From Canna indica (taxonomy: Eukaryota; Streptophyta; Magnoliopsida; Zingiberales; Cannaceae): 64,000 nucleotides of DNA. The stretch's first letter is position 1. Each line of letters begins with the position of its first letter. This document shows positions 31,892 to 43,977 of the stretch, one piece after another. The notes beneath the pieces were generated by a model. The model was not told the origin of the DNA and did not search any database. It saw only the letters and a list, made by a program, of their open reading frames with translations. The position numbers and the translations under genes were made by a program. The stretch is taken from contig CP136898.1 of NCBI GenBank assembly GCA_034359265.1, positions 52,441,501 to 52,505,500 of the forward strand, in the 5' to 3' direction.

Positions 31892-32834
31892 TGTAATATC
31901 CTAGATATTTTAATTTTATTTTTCCTCTTATGTTTGTATTTGTCAACCTAATGGACTAGTGTGAGGTCGAGCCGAGTCGACTCATGGTCCGGTGTGAGCT
32001 TGCGAGCTCGGGTAAGTAGGATATGAAATATGTGAATTAGGCTTGAGTAGTCAAATTAATTCAATTTGATGTTATGTATGCCTAATTGTTTAATTGTGTT
32101 TATGTGGATGCGCTTATTTAATTGCTTATGATTATTATGAGATTAGAATAAGTTTAATTAAGTTAATTTAAGTTAGCGGGTTCGGGTTCGGCTTAAGGTG
32201 GATGCAGATTGGATAAAGGGTTTAGAGGGGTTAGGGTTGAGGAGGGAGTATAAAATCCCGTCCCCTTGGCTTGTGGCTCCTATTTTGGAGCCACCCAAAG
32301 TTTTGAGAAAGGGAGCCAGCCGCAGCCAAGCCGCCAGCTGATCTCCTCTCTTCCCTTGGAGCCGCCGCCACCCAGAGCCGAGCCGCCCATGCCTTCTCTT
32401 CTTCCTCTCCTTCTTCCTTTCCTTTGGAGCCAAGCCAACCAAGCCAGCCCCTTTCTCTTCCTCTCTCCCTCTCTCCAAGCCGATGGCTTGGAGTGAGCCG
32501 CCGTCGCCCCCCCTTCTTTTTCCTTTGAATCGAGCCAAGTTTCTTGAAGCCGATTCGAGGGTTGTTGTCCGGAGTTCTCTTCTAATCATCTTTCCAAATC
32601 TAGGTGAGTGGTTTTACCCCTTCTTCTCGGGTTTTCTTTGGGTTCTTGAAGGCATGGATATTTGATTTTTTTTCCGGTGAACTCTCAATTTATCGTTGAT
32701 CTTTTGTGTGCCATGTTTGAGAAGGCCCTAAACCTCCCCCTATGTGGTTCGACGGCCCTAGGATGTGCCTAGGGGTGCTCAGCCAAGGGGGAGAAAGGGG
32801 GTGCCCTCCAAGTGTTCGATGAATTGCCTAAGAT
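31892..32834 (+). repeat. 3' LTR of the Tekay element, left part
   Basis: Matches the 5' LTR from its first base with scattered substitutions and fewer GGGTTC units (two at 32178-32190). Homology stops after GAATTGCCTAAGA near 32834, where AT-rich DNA of gag-only element C begins. The remaining LTR is at 38492-39084; about 1.17 kb of LTR sequence, including the hairpin array, is missing between them. Confidence 0.9.
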
Positions 32835-35469
32835 TAAACTTTGTTGACTTAGGTTAAACTATACTTCAAGTTTTCAAAAAACAAACTTTTAAATCTATGC
32901 AAAATCATGTTTTCGACGAAAATTTTTGATATCAATTGTTGGACGAAATTTTTTGAAACTTTAACTGGACAAACTAGATTTTACAAGGAATCTAGAGATT
33001 CAAGAATCAGTTTTCTATAAATTTATAAAAATTCTTGAATGTCCAGGGATATTTTCGTAAATTTCAAGTATTTTTCAAAAGTTATCATTTTTTATTCAAA
33101 CTTTCCAAATATCATTTAATGGTCATTTGAAATGCATGTGTCAAGTTTGAACTCAAAATGAATTTTCTAAGTTCATTTTTCAATCGATCTCGATTTCAAC
33201 TAAAAGCTAATTTTTTTAAGATATCGCTCAAATTATCAAAATCATTTTTAGAAATGATTTTACTCGAAGAATAGAGAGAACGATATTAGAAATGAAATCA
33301 AAATAACATGCACAAGGTTTCATTTGAAGTTTTTGAAGAAAAATCAATGTATCGAAAAGATTGATATTTCAAGAATGATGATACTTTGTGTTTTCGAAAT
33401 CCAACTTCAAAATTCCATAATAAATCAGATTCTTGATGATTTTTTTTTGAAATTTCATACACAGCAAACTAAATTTTTCAGTAAAAGTGCAGTTTCAAGA
33501 ATCAGTTAAAAATGGATTTTTCTATATTTCTTTAGAAATAACTGAAAATGCATACCAATTGTTGGGTGAAATGATATTTTCTTAATATTCAGTTATTCTT
33601 AAAATATGTTCAATTTTCATTCAAACTTTTTTGACACCATAAAAAGATCATGTAAAGAGTGTATGTCAAGTTTGAGATGAAAATTATGTCCTTAAGTCAA
33701 GATATCAACTTAGCATGATTTCATTCAAAACTAAGCTAGTTGTCATGAAATTTGCTAAGTGTCAATCTTATTATTTACTCATGATTTTTTAACTTTAAAC
33801 CTATAGACACCTAACATGAGTAAATCTAAACATGTTCCTTACATATGGATTGAAAATGAGACCTCTAAGTCAATTGGTTGACTTGTGTCAACTTGGTTCA
33901 AAAGAGGTAAGCCTGAATTGACCTCTATGTCATTTTATCCATATCCATATGAATTTTTCACTCTAAGTGCTTGGAAACATGTCATACCTATTCCTAAACA
34001 TGTTTATGAAGTTTGGACTTAAAATGAAGTGTCCAAGTTGATTTGTTGACTTGGGTCAATCTTTTTCAAGTTTAAGTCCCCTAAAGTGATATAGTTACCA
34101 CATTGTTTATCTAGACATAAATTTTCAATTTTAAATACCTAGACTTATGTGATATGTGTATCTAAATATGTTTACCAACTACTAACTCAAAATGAGGTCT
34201 CTAATATGAATTTTAACTTAGAGCAAGTTTCATTCAATCAAAATATCTTGAAATTGCCTAAGTATCAAAAAATTTTTTACTCATAAAAATTCAAACATTT
34301 ATCATGCAAAATCAATCATGAGTATATAGAGACATCATAAAAGCATGAATATTCAAGTATTATATTAAGATTTTTGTAAAATCAAATCCATACTTCTTTC
34401 AATAGAATTTTGCCAAACTTGTCATTTACTTTTCATTTTCTTTTAGATAGCATAGGCTTCCATTAACATTCACAACTTGCAAATAGACTTCATTAGTAGA
34501 TAATGAGATTAAGGCTACTAGCAAGCTAACATATTACATAGCAAAGGTTTAATGCAAAGTTTCATTTAAAAACCTTAACCTATGCTAGATAGTAGAGATT
34601 CATTTTAAATGAATTGTCATGATATCAAAATGAATCAAAGAGATCTTAAGATATGAAATATTTGAGGAATAAGATCTCTAAATATGTTTAACTAGTTTGG
34701 AATTAAAGGAATGTCTCTAATAGTAAGTATCGACCTAGAGCAAGTTTCATTCAATGAAATTTGTCTAAGTACTAAAATCCTACCTACTCATGAGAATTCA
34801 AGTGTTTTAACATGCAATTCTAATCATGAGTATTGAGACATCATTTGAGCTTAAACATTGAGGTATAACACTAAGATTTTGAATTTATCGAAGTTATACC
34901 TTATTCATGATGATTTAGCCAAACTAATACTTTTCATTTTAATTAGCCTCCCTAAAATACTCATAACTTGCAAGTAAGCTACACTAAAGTTTTAGAGAAA
35001 ACATAGCTACTTAGCAAGCTAACCAAACCAAAAAGCAAAGAGAAGCATCAAGTATCATTATCAAAGTTCACTTTGCTAAATAGTTTGAAATTCGTTTAAA
35101 ATAGAGTCAAGTGATACCAAAACAAATTTTAAGAGATCATAAAAAAATAATAAATATGAAAACATGATCTCCAACCCTTCCTATTGGTTGAAAACCGAAA
35201 GGCCACAATGAGCCTACGATTTAAAATAGCAAGGTCGCATGAGCCCATTACAGGCTACATAGGTCTCCGAGGAGACCGGGAAATCAAAATCAAAAATCAT
35301 TTTATAAAACAAATCAAAAGCGCGAAGATCAACTAGAATTAAGCATAGTATCATAGTTTTCAACTAAGGTAAAACAATGCAAGTTAGAAGATGATACCAT
35401 AATAGTTTTGATACCAACTTTACCTAAGGCATCAAGATGACTTGAAGTTGCAAACTCTTGGAGATTTTT
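32835..35469 (-). other. AT-rich non-coding tail of gag-only element C
   Basis: About 2.6 kb with no pol-like frame on either strand. From about 33700 it aligns with the tails of A and B, including AACATGTTTATGA with GTTTGGACTTAAAA (33995-34025). From 32835 to 33700 it is not matched elsewhere in the window; that part has repeated phrases such as TCAAGAATCAGTT (33000 and 33494) and CAATTGTTGG (32933 and 33557). The block near the gag at 35165-35285 is conserved in all three copies. No 3' LTR is present, so the element is truncated at about 32834. Confidence 0.7.
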
Positions 35470-36921
35470 TCATTTGAATCCAAGGTCAACTTCAATTATC
35501 CATTTCTCATTTATACTTGTGTGGTAGCTCCCCCCTACAATAGAACATGAAATTTTTGGTACCCAAATGGCTTTGGGTCCTTGGGGGTTAGAGGGCTTAG
35601 CTACCCAAAATGTTTTAAAACCACTTGGGTTCATCTTAAAAGCACAATCATATACGATATGCCCATAAACACCACAACAAAAACAATGACCTTGAAACTT
35701 TTTCTTTTCATTTTTAACATGGACATGAGTTTTAATGTTAGAATGCTTGATATAAGAAGGATGATGGACATGAGCATTCTTAAGTGAAACATTCTTCTTT
35801 TGAACATGAGGTTTAAATGTAGAATGCCTAACATGAGAATGATGACGAACATTGGCATTCTTTACATAGGCATTTTTTATTTTAGTGTTCTTAGGAGATG
35901 AAGCATTTTTTAATTCATTTACTTTCTTATTCAAGAAAGTAATCTCACCATTCAATTCATTTATGGATTTATGCAATGCATGTAATTGAGATTTTAACAT
36001 TCAATTCTCATTTTCTAAATTGTTATTTTTAAGCTTCAAATCCTTAAGCTCAAGTTCTACATTATCATGGCATGAATCAAATGACCTAGATTTCAATTTT
36101 TCATTTTCTAGTTTGGATTCATGCAAATGAGAATTAAGTATCACATTTTCCTTTTTCAACCTTTTATTTTCCTTATCTTTTCTAATAAGCAAGACATACA
36201 TTTTTTGACATTCATTAACTAGTTCTTCATATGGCATATTGAATGAACTAGAAGAGCTAGTACTAACATTATCATTATTATGACTAGAAGGGAAAGAGTG
36301 TACCTCATCATTGGTACTCATGAGGCAAACTTTTGAAGTAGCTTCATAGTCATTGCTAGAGGGTGCTTCAAATGAGTGAGAGGTGGAGGTGGAAGCACTT
36401 GACCTCCTCCTTGCTTTGTTCTTCATGCTTGGACAATTTTTCTTCACATGCCCCTTTTCTTTGCAAGCATGACAAATTACTTTTCTTTTTCGGCTCTTGA
36501 AGCTACTTCTTTGACTAGAAGAGCTATGGGCATCAAAAGCAAGATTAGGGGTAGGTGAATGACCATTGTCATCACTACCTTAATTAAATGTACCAATCTC
36601 TTCGGTTTTAGCATAATCGTATAAAACATTCAAACTAGCTCATAAATAATAAGCCGAAGAGCAATGCATGACTTTAACTAGGACGCCATTTGGTAATGTG
36701 CAAAGTATACAATTCATGACATCTCCATTATACTTAAACATTTTCTTATCAAATTCACTCCAAGCATGCATATCAACCTTAGGTTCAATGAATTCCCAAT
36801 GTAACATGTTAAAGACACCAAAACCTTTAGTCTTTAAATAAGTGTACATCCTATATTTCCAAAGACCAAAGTTCGAGTCATCGAATCTAGGAGGTGAAGA
36901 CGCTACACACTCTAGTGCCAT
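35470..36921 (-). pseudogene. gag: Gag of gag-only element C
   Basis: Starts at 36921 (MALECVASSPPRFDDSNFGLW), very close to the gag of element A. The UBN2 region is shortened in the same way. The first knuckle is intact at about 36430-36475 (CHACKEKGHVKKNC). A Ser-rich part, a coiled coil (KDKENKRLKKEN, LENEKLKSRSF) and His-rich repeats (NANVRHHSHVRHS, NAHVHHPSYIKHS) precede an intact second knuckle (CFCCGVYGHIVYDC). The end GPKAIWVPK then VGG is shared with A and B. Stops near 36580-36640 and at 35999-36001 break the frame. No protease follows. Confidence 0.85.
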
Positions 36922-36989
36922 TTTTCGGATCGAGAGATGATGTAGAGGAGATGGTGAAATCTCAATCTACGACCAAATCTTATACCATA

Positions 36990-38491
36990 TGTTGGAGAAA
37001 TAACAACACTAGAGGGGGTGAATAGTGTGTTAACTAAACCATTCGCCTAATTCCAATTTTAATCGTTTCCTAAATCATTTAGGCAAGTTGCAATTATGCG
37101 ATTAAATGCTGAAACAAGATAAAACAATTAAGCACAACAACAATAGAAAACAATGCTAACACATAAATTTGTAGTGGTTCGACCCCAATGCCTACTTCAC
37201 TACCTAAGCACCCCGCTTAGGATTTCCAAACTAGGTTTACTAGATTAATTCTTGTTTCCCTAACAATGAGGACTTTGACTCGAAGAGTCGCACTCTCGAC
37301 CTAAGGCACTTCCACACTCGGAAGTCACCGCCTTCTTACCGAGAGCATTCTTCCACCTCAACCCCATGGGATAACTCAACTATTCTTAGTAAAACTAAAT
37401 TTACACAAGTGGCTTTACACCTTCACAACAAGGTAACCACTTCCACACAAGACCTAACAGCCTAAGTCTTCTTACAACCTTAAATCAAATAAAACATATT
37501 CAAATAACAGTTAAAATTATAATGAAAAGAGCTTAGAATAAAACCAAGATCAAATGCTCTTTTCCAAGCCTTCGATGCCTTCAACTCGCCAAGAAGTAGA
37601 GCTCGAATTAAATCTCGAGTTGAGACAGAGTGCGCGCTTGAAGCGGATTTTGACGAAAGAACAGACGCGCTTCAATCAATCTTTAGAAGGCTCAAAACTC
37701 CCTTTAGAATGCTCAATAAAATCTGTATCAGTGAGAGGAAAGGTGTTAAAGGAGTTAGATGAGGTATATTTATACCCTCTCAAAGAAATGATAGCTCAAT
37801 GGATAGAAAACTATCCGTTACAGTCGCTCGGTCGATTGGCCGGTCGACCGACCGATCGACCACTAGAGCGACCGTTTCCTTACTCTCTCTGTGCAGTCGA
37901 CCGACGGGTCAACCGCCAAACGTAATTCTACATTCCCTCAATTCGGTCAACCGACGCAGTGAAGCCAGAGATGCACGCTATGCAATTTTTTAATCTGGTC
38001 AACTGACGCACGCACTGCCCATTTTTTACCTCTGTCGGTCGATCGAAGTAGCCTTAGCCAATTTTTTACACCATCTTCGGTCGACTAACGGGTCGATCAA
38101 TTGGCTACTGCCAATTTTTGGCAACATTCGGTCGACCGACCGGTCGACCGAACATAGGCTGATATTCATTTTTCACCCATTTTTCTTGCGCGCTTCATTT
38201 TTGGGTTTCGGCTTTCAATGTGCGTCATCTTGGAGAGCTTTCCATGTGATATTTGGACTTGTCCAAGATATCTTTGGTGCACACGTCTATCTTTGAGAAA
38301 TTTTCACGACAAACCCGAATGCGTTGACCAATGTCCTTCCGACTTTGCGATTTCTTCCGATATTATCAATCGAGGACATTGAGCGCTAATCGATATGGAA
38401 CCTGAAAGATTTTCTTAATTAAATTATTAGTTCCATGTTTGTTATCATCAAAACCGAGATTAAGACCAAGGTTGAAAACCTAAAGCCAATA
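36990..38491 (-). repeat. 5' LTR of element C
   Basis: In plus orientation from TGTTGGAG (next to a decayed primer site at 36976-36987, reading AATCTTATACCA against the normal GCTCTGATACCA) to AAGCCAATA at 38491. It matches LTR B over its length, including the ATTTGTAGTGGTTCG block (37166-37180) and the GGTCGACC palindrome cluster (37820-38150). Its terminal CCAACA has become CCAATA, where it meets the rest of the Tekay LTR (GGTGTTGGCTGCC). Confidence 0.85.
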
Positions 38492-39084
38492 GGTGTTGGC
38501 TGCCTTCGGGCAGATAGTGGCCAGGCGGCCTGATAGCTAGTCACACTTTCGTGACCTTATTCCTGTAGAGTTGGATGTTATGCTATTGCTTATCTATGTG
38601 CTATTTTATTGTGGGGGTCGGTAGAATTGCTCATCAAGTTCTTTGAACTCACCCATTATCGTTATTTTGTTTTGCAGAGCCTGACCGGTGAGTTGGACTG
38701 GAGCACTTGGCGCAGCTGGTGGACAGAGGAGCCACATGATCTCATAGCAGTCCTAGTTAGGGATCGTAATCGAGTCTGTATTTGGTTGTCATGCACTGTT
38801 GTTTTAATATTTGGAGTTGTAGTCCCATGGGGACATTCATGTTATTTTATTCAGTCTTTTATTTATTAAAGAACTATTACTCTTCGATTTATTTATTACC
38901 GCACTTGAGCTATTTATTAAAAACTTTGATGTTTTGAAATAAAAAATTATTTTGGTTCTTTTTATTAATAAAAGCTGTTGTTTGTTCCGTTATTTTACGA
39001 GTTGGCATGTGCATGGGTTAGGCTGTGGGGTATAGGCATGTATACACTGGCCGGTCATGTGACCCTGAACTTGGGAGCGTGACA
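38492..39084 (+). repeat. 3' LTR of the Tekay element, right part
   Basis: Matches the 5' LTR from about 20340 to its end, finishing GCGTGACA and followed by the duplication CTAGA. An open stretch of about 86 codons at 38609-38869 is LTR sequence, not a gene. Confidence 0.9.
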
Positions 39085-40292
39085 CTAGATGATAAATTTC
39101 ATATTTATTCATGCTTGAGTTGGTGCTTGTATTGAGTACATATATATGAAATTTATCGCTGGGTTATGGTTCTGATGTTGAGGTACAAGAGTGGATCATA
39201 ATTGGTACTTGTATGTTGGGGTTGGTTCACGTAGGACCGAATTAAATTATATTATTGATAGGAAACTCATGTTGAGATGTCAGTGTGCAAGTTGAGTTAT
39301 GATCGGTTTGAGGAACCAAATATATGCTGAAATTTATTTTGTTAAACACACCTATGAGAGATGGTATATGGCTTAGGATGCTAGGGAGTATGGCCACAAG
39401 GGGGTCCATGGTAGGATCGGGAGCATGTCCGAGGTACTGAGATTGTCTGCAAAACACTCCAACCATCCTAGGAATTTTACATTTATTATAGACATGGTTG
39501 TGCTTATGCTTGTGCTTGGTGTATGGCAAGGCCGAGAAGCACTTTAGCTGGTGAGCTATTGCCCGACTTGATGAGTGATTATGGGATGGGATGCTCGTCA
39601 GAGTACCACACTGACGATCGACCCGGGGTGACATTAGTTGGATGTCGTTCCTAACCACCGGGGGTAGTTGGCTATCCTAGCTCAGAGGGCTCGGGGCGGG
39701 AAGCTCACTAGGTGTGTCCAAGTGGCAGACTCGTGTGATTGCTATTGCATTTCTCTTATTATATTTGGGGTCGTTATGGGCCAGTATAGATTTGTGTGCG
39801 GGTGTGCACATGATGATTGTTTGATCCCCTTCTTATATGACTTGTCATGATAGTTTATTATCCAATCATATTTTATTACTTTTGTTATACTGCGATTATT
39901 GTGCATATACGTTTTCTTAGAGAGGGCTTAAGATCGAGCCACTCAGTGAGTTCACTTTGAACTCATCACTCTCTTTTTATGTTTTTCTCACAACTCCAGA
40001 TTAGTAGAGGTACAGACGTACCTATGTGGCACGGCTGAGGGTTGCAACCTCAGGCAGTGGATCTCGTGATGCATAGGATAGTAGTTGAGTCGTAGGGAGT
40101 CCTTATTTTTGCACACTGTTATGAGATGTATGTAGTGGTTTGCTTATGTGCACATTGTTGGCACCTAGATATTTATATTTGGTTTATGCATGGTCATTCT
40201 TTTATTTCCGCATTGGTATGCATGTGTTGGTAGGCTTCGGAGTATGGACATGTACTCTGGCTGGTCACGTGACCCTGAGTTGGGGCGTGACA
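39085..40292 (+). repeat. Right part of the gypsy solo LTR inside the Tat element
   Basis: Begins with the CTAGA duplicate left by the Tekay insertion and ends GGGGCGTGACA, followed by TCACG. The last 80 bases (GGCTTCGGAGTA, ACTCTGGCTGGTCACGTGAC) closely resemble the end of the solo LTR at 50328-52993 and of the Tekay LTR, showing that all three are related gypsy LTRs. Open stretches at 39242-39850 and 40140-40290 have no recognisable domain. Confidence 0.78.
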
Positions 40293-40297
40293 TCACG

Positions 40298-41790
40298 GGA
40301 GGAGGCCAGACGAGCTCGGCTAGAAAGAGGTCACTCCAATCCATCATGGCAATCGATGACACGACTCGCCTGCAGAGGCCTCACCTTAGAACCCCAGTAA
40401 TATCTTTCTATGAATCTAATTTCGAGGGATCGACAAAAATGACCCTAGGTAACTTTATTGTCAAAAACGTTCTGGTGGACCGTGGGAGCTCGACTGACAT
40501 CTTGTTCCACTCAATATTCAGGATGATGGAACTGACTAAAGCCTCACCCCACCCCTACAACGGAGACCTTGTTGAGTTCTTGGGAGAGGGAGTCAACATT
40601 TGAGGCTATGTGTGGCTAAGAACAACATTTGACTCACATCCAAAAGCTAAGACGATCGACGTGCAATACCTATTCAATAACATCCTTAGCCCCCATGATC
40701 ACAAGATTTTGAGACGACCATTACTGAACAACCTCGTGCTCAAATTCTCTACTTCAGAGACAGAAGTGGGAGTGATCCACGCCGACCAAAAAGAAGCCTG
40801 CCAATACTACAATCAATGTTTAAAGTAGAAGTCGGCTAAACCAGGGGAAGTGCCTAGCATTCCACCCCAGCAAGTGCTCTCGGTGTCTCACACAGAGCAG
40901 TAGTCGAGAATATCCGATTTGAACTCGAACAGAGACGTCCAAGAGTGGCCCTAGCTCACCGACGACCTAGAGCTCGTGCAGATCAGAGCGTCAACTGAGC
41001 AAGTGATGTTTATTGGAGCTCACCTCCCAATCGAGCTCAAAACTCAACTCGGCGATCTACTCAAAAACAACCGATCTGTTCGCATGGACGCTTGCCGACA
41101 TGTTGGGGATAGACCCCAAACTCATTTGCCACAAGCTCGTCGCCTGCCCTTGAGCCAAACCCGTGGAACATAAGGAAAGAAAGTTCAAAGAATAGCTCAA
41201 TCAAATGTCTCCAGAAGAGACCAGAAAACTATCAAAAGCAGAGTTCATTAGAGGAGTTAAATTCACCCCATGGCTCGCGAACGCCGCGATAGTCAGGTGG
41301 CAGCTGCACGTGAGCTTCACCAACCTAAACCGAGCTGACCTAGAGGACTTCTACCCCGTTGTCAAAATCAAAGGCAGGGAAGATGGAAACTCACGGCTTG
41401 TCATAGGACAAGTTAATGATGACTTCCAAACAAGGGACCTCTCACTGGAAAGGTACCTATCCTTTGTCCATTTGTTTATAACTAATGTTGATAACTATGG
41501 AATTCAGCACATACCTTGGGATAAAAGCACCCGACCCAACTTGCCATTCAAATTCGTCGGCATTAAGAAGCTGCAGAATGATAGGTCGGTCATTCAACAA
41601 GTCCACAGCCGACCGAGCATCCAACTGGCTGGCACCTCGGTCGAGATCCGAATGGCTGAGTAGGCGACCGACTACCCAACGAATAGCTTGGCCGAGGAAA
41701 CCAACAAAGTCATCCTCACATGGCTTAGAAAGAAGCTTAACCAAGTTAAGGAACACTAGCCCGAAGAGCCATGGGACTATAATGCGACCG
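40298..41790 (+). pseudogene. Tat-like gypsy protease and N-terminal reverse transcriptase, decayed
   Basis: The frame continues the gag from 16527 (RRPDELG). The protease region reads VISFYESNFEG, then VLVDRGSSTDILFHSIF, where the catalytic DTG has become DRG (near 40474-40482). Later come HPYNGDLVEF and, across stops, ADQKEACQYYNQCLK. The RT N-terminus is visible as IGAHLPIELKTQLGDLL (41012) and FIRGVKFTPWLANAAIVRW, then VSFTNLNRADLEDFYP (41310-41360). The rest of RT is rearranged: after VVKIKGREDG the sequence no longer follows the family order. It stops near 41790 at AT-rich repeat DNA. Part of the Tat element split by the nested insertions. Confidence 0.78.
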
Positions 41791-42195
41791 ATTAACTAGT
41801 TAACCAAATCACAAAATTCGATTTTGGATAGTGAATTTTTGGTTTAGTTTCGGTTATTGGTTCGCATATAACCGATAACCGAACCCGATTATAACTTTGG
41901 TTTCGGTTACCAATTCGGGGATAATCGGTAACCGAAATTGGTTATAATTAATTATTATGCACAATTAATAATTTAAGTAATGATTATTTAACTATTTTTT
42001 ATCTTCTTATCCGGTTATCCGTTTACTAACCGGTTATACGCTAGATAACCGATAATAAATTGGTTTTGGTTTCATATTAGTTTTTAAAATCGAATGGTTT
42101 CAGTTTCGATTTCAGTTAATGGGTTTATAAATGGATTCGATTTCGGTTAACCATAAAAAATATGGCTAATTGAATCGTTGACATCCCTAGCCAAG
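41790..42195. repeat. Degenerate MITE-like repeat rich in GGTTAACC and CGGTTA motifs
   Basis: Dense motifs such as AACCGATAACCG, GGTAACCGAA and CGGTTATCCG resemble the interior of the hAT MITE at 10414, but the terminal TAGGGGTGAG is not present. The right side ends GACATCCCTAG. It is probably an old or truncated non-autonomous hAT-like element of another subfamily. No coding capacity. Confidence 0.45.
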
Positions 42196-43082
42196 GGTAC
42201 ACCATGCTCATTAAGATTTTTCCACACCATCTAAAGAGAATCTAAAAGAGAGCTTGGAAGAACCCTTGTAGAGACGCCCAACACGTGATCCAAATTCCAA
42301 TATTAATTATGACAAATTCTTAATGACAGGAGGTTAACGATTCTACGCTTCCGCTCTTTCTTTTATAATTAAATTACATCTTCGTTTTTGTTCTATGAAC
42401 TTTGCGTGATGCATGAAGAATACATGTACATGGTTGATTATTACATGATATATGATTACATTTAGTATCAGAGGATGTTTATTCCCTTGCCTTGATTGAT
42501 GTTATCGTTTTCGAGTTTTGTTTTCGTCTTTTTGTGTTGTTGTAGGCATCAATGATGGTGCAGCCAACGGAGGGGAACATACATGGTTTCGGCCAGTGGA
42601 GGGGAACATGGTCGCATGCGACATGCACTGTCGATCTTGCCAGATTCAAGCATGATGCATCACGATGGGCTTGCATCGATGTAGGTGAAGTTCCTATAGT
42701 CATGCTCGTTGAGTCCACCAGATCTAGTTGAACTACAGCACCATTGGGATTCCTTGCTCTTCTCCCTGGATTGGGCCTCGCTTCACCGTGTCAGACGTGG
42801 CAGCGTTGGCTGCCTTGCATGCGTCCGCATGATCGGTGTAGGGTCGACCAATGCTAACGGAGTGGTCGCCGACGACTTGGGGAGGGCAGAGTCATAGGAG
42901 AAGAGGGTGGAAGTCGGGTTGCATGCATAAGGCAACGTTGTTCTTCTTCAACCTTGTCGTCAGTCCGCCCGTATTTCTTCCTCGCCACCCGACGTCGGAA
43001 CAATGGTTGACGGCACTTCAAGAAGGGTGGCATGCTTGGCAGCGTCAGCGCATGAGGAGGTAGCGACATCTGCAAAATATTA
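42196..43082. other. Unclassified stretch
   Basis: I recognise no gene. TTAGTATCAGAGGA at 42462-42475 resembles an initiator-Met primer site with two or three mismatches and follows a possible LTR end (ATTACA), so the interval may hold the decayed 5' end of a retroelement, perhaps the copia whose gag is at 45181. The part 42545-43070 is less AT-rich, but its open stretches on both strands have no recognisable domain. Confidence 0.35.
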
Positions 43083-43974
43083 GAGCCTGTTTGGTTAGTG
43101 AAACCAAGTATGTTTTCATGGTTTCAGTTTCATTAAAACCAAAGCTGCTTACAAAAAACGTGTTTGGTTCAACGTTTTCATGAAACTGAATCGAAACCAA
43201 AATTAAAATAAAACTAGTTTTCTTAATAAAAATGAAAATACCAGAATGTTATTTTCTGTGGTTTTGAGATAGTCGGTTTCGTTACCAAAATGCAGTGGCA
43301 ACTTTGTAATTATTAATATTTTTTTAAAAATAAAATTAATTAATTTAAAAATAAATCAAACTATAATTTTTTTTAAAAAAAAATCAACATTTTCAACTCA
43401 AACTATTATCTTAAATTTACAAATTAATTAAACCAATGTTTATCTAATTGACTCAAACCCAAATTTTAAAATAACTCAATTTGTCTTAAAGTAAATCTAT
43501 TTATAATTTAATCAAAACTAATTTTAGACAATTGGACTTTTTTAAAAAAAAATTATAATAACTACTAATTAATTTTTATATCTAATTGAATACAAAAATC
43601 TTAAATTATCAATAACTTAATTAATTAAATCTTACAAATATTTTATAACCATATTAGCAAATATTTAATTCTGTAAACTAACTACAAATACAATATGCGA
43701 CCTTTGTCCACAACCATATTAAGTTTTATGAACAATTTCATATGAATTAATTTACTATTTAATCAAAAATCAAATTACTACTAAAAATATTCAAGGAAAA
43801 TTAATAATATTTTTTATAACCAAATAAATATTCACAGATTTCAACTACCTAAAATTGATGTTGTTTTCATTAACCAAATATGTTTTCATAAAACTAAAAA
43901 CTAGAAACCAAAATCAAATTTTCAGTTTCACTGAAACCAAATTAGAAAATAGTTTTCGCTAATCAAACAGCACC
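43083..43974. mobile_element. Tourist-type (PIF/Harbinger) MITE, 892 bp
   Basis: The ends are imperfect inverted repeats: GAGCCTGTTTGGTTAGTGAA at the left and, reverse-complemented, GGTGCTGTTTGATTAGCGAA at the right. They are flanked by TTA on both sides (43080-43082 and 43975-43977), the PIF/Harbinger target. The interior is very AT-rich with no coding capacity; GGTTTCAG-type motifs near both ends extend the inverted repeat. Confidence 0.85.
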
Positions 43975-43977
43975 TTA

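Larger units (their letters stand above)
18208..39084 (+). mobile_element. Tekay-like Ty3/gypsy chromovirus with nested insertions
   Basis: Both ends are defined: TGTAATATCC at 18208 and GCGTGACA at 39084, flanked by the 5-bp duplication CTAGA (18203-18207 and 39085-39089). The order is 5' LTR, initiator-Met-like primer site, gag with one CCHC, protease, RT, RNase H, integrase with a C-terminal chromodomain-like tail, polypurine tract, 3' LTR. Large LTRs and the C-terminal VEVLDRQIRKLRSKEI type tail fit the Tekay/Del group. It is interrupted by a CACTA in gag (21774-27874) and by a gag-only Sirevirus-like element in the 3' LTR (32835-38491). Stops in all pol domains make it non-functional. 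Confidence 0.92.

Noticed and set aside
39242..39850. Open frames as hypothetical proteins
   Set aside because: They lie within the gypsy solo LTR that rejoins to 16528-18207.
42709..43075. Overlapping open frames in a less AT-rich stretch as host gene exons
   Set aside because: No domain, no splice pattern, and equally long frames on the opposite strand.
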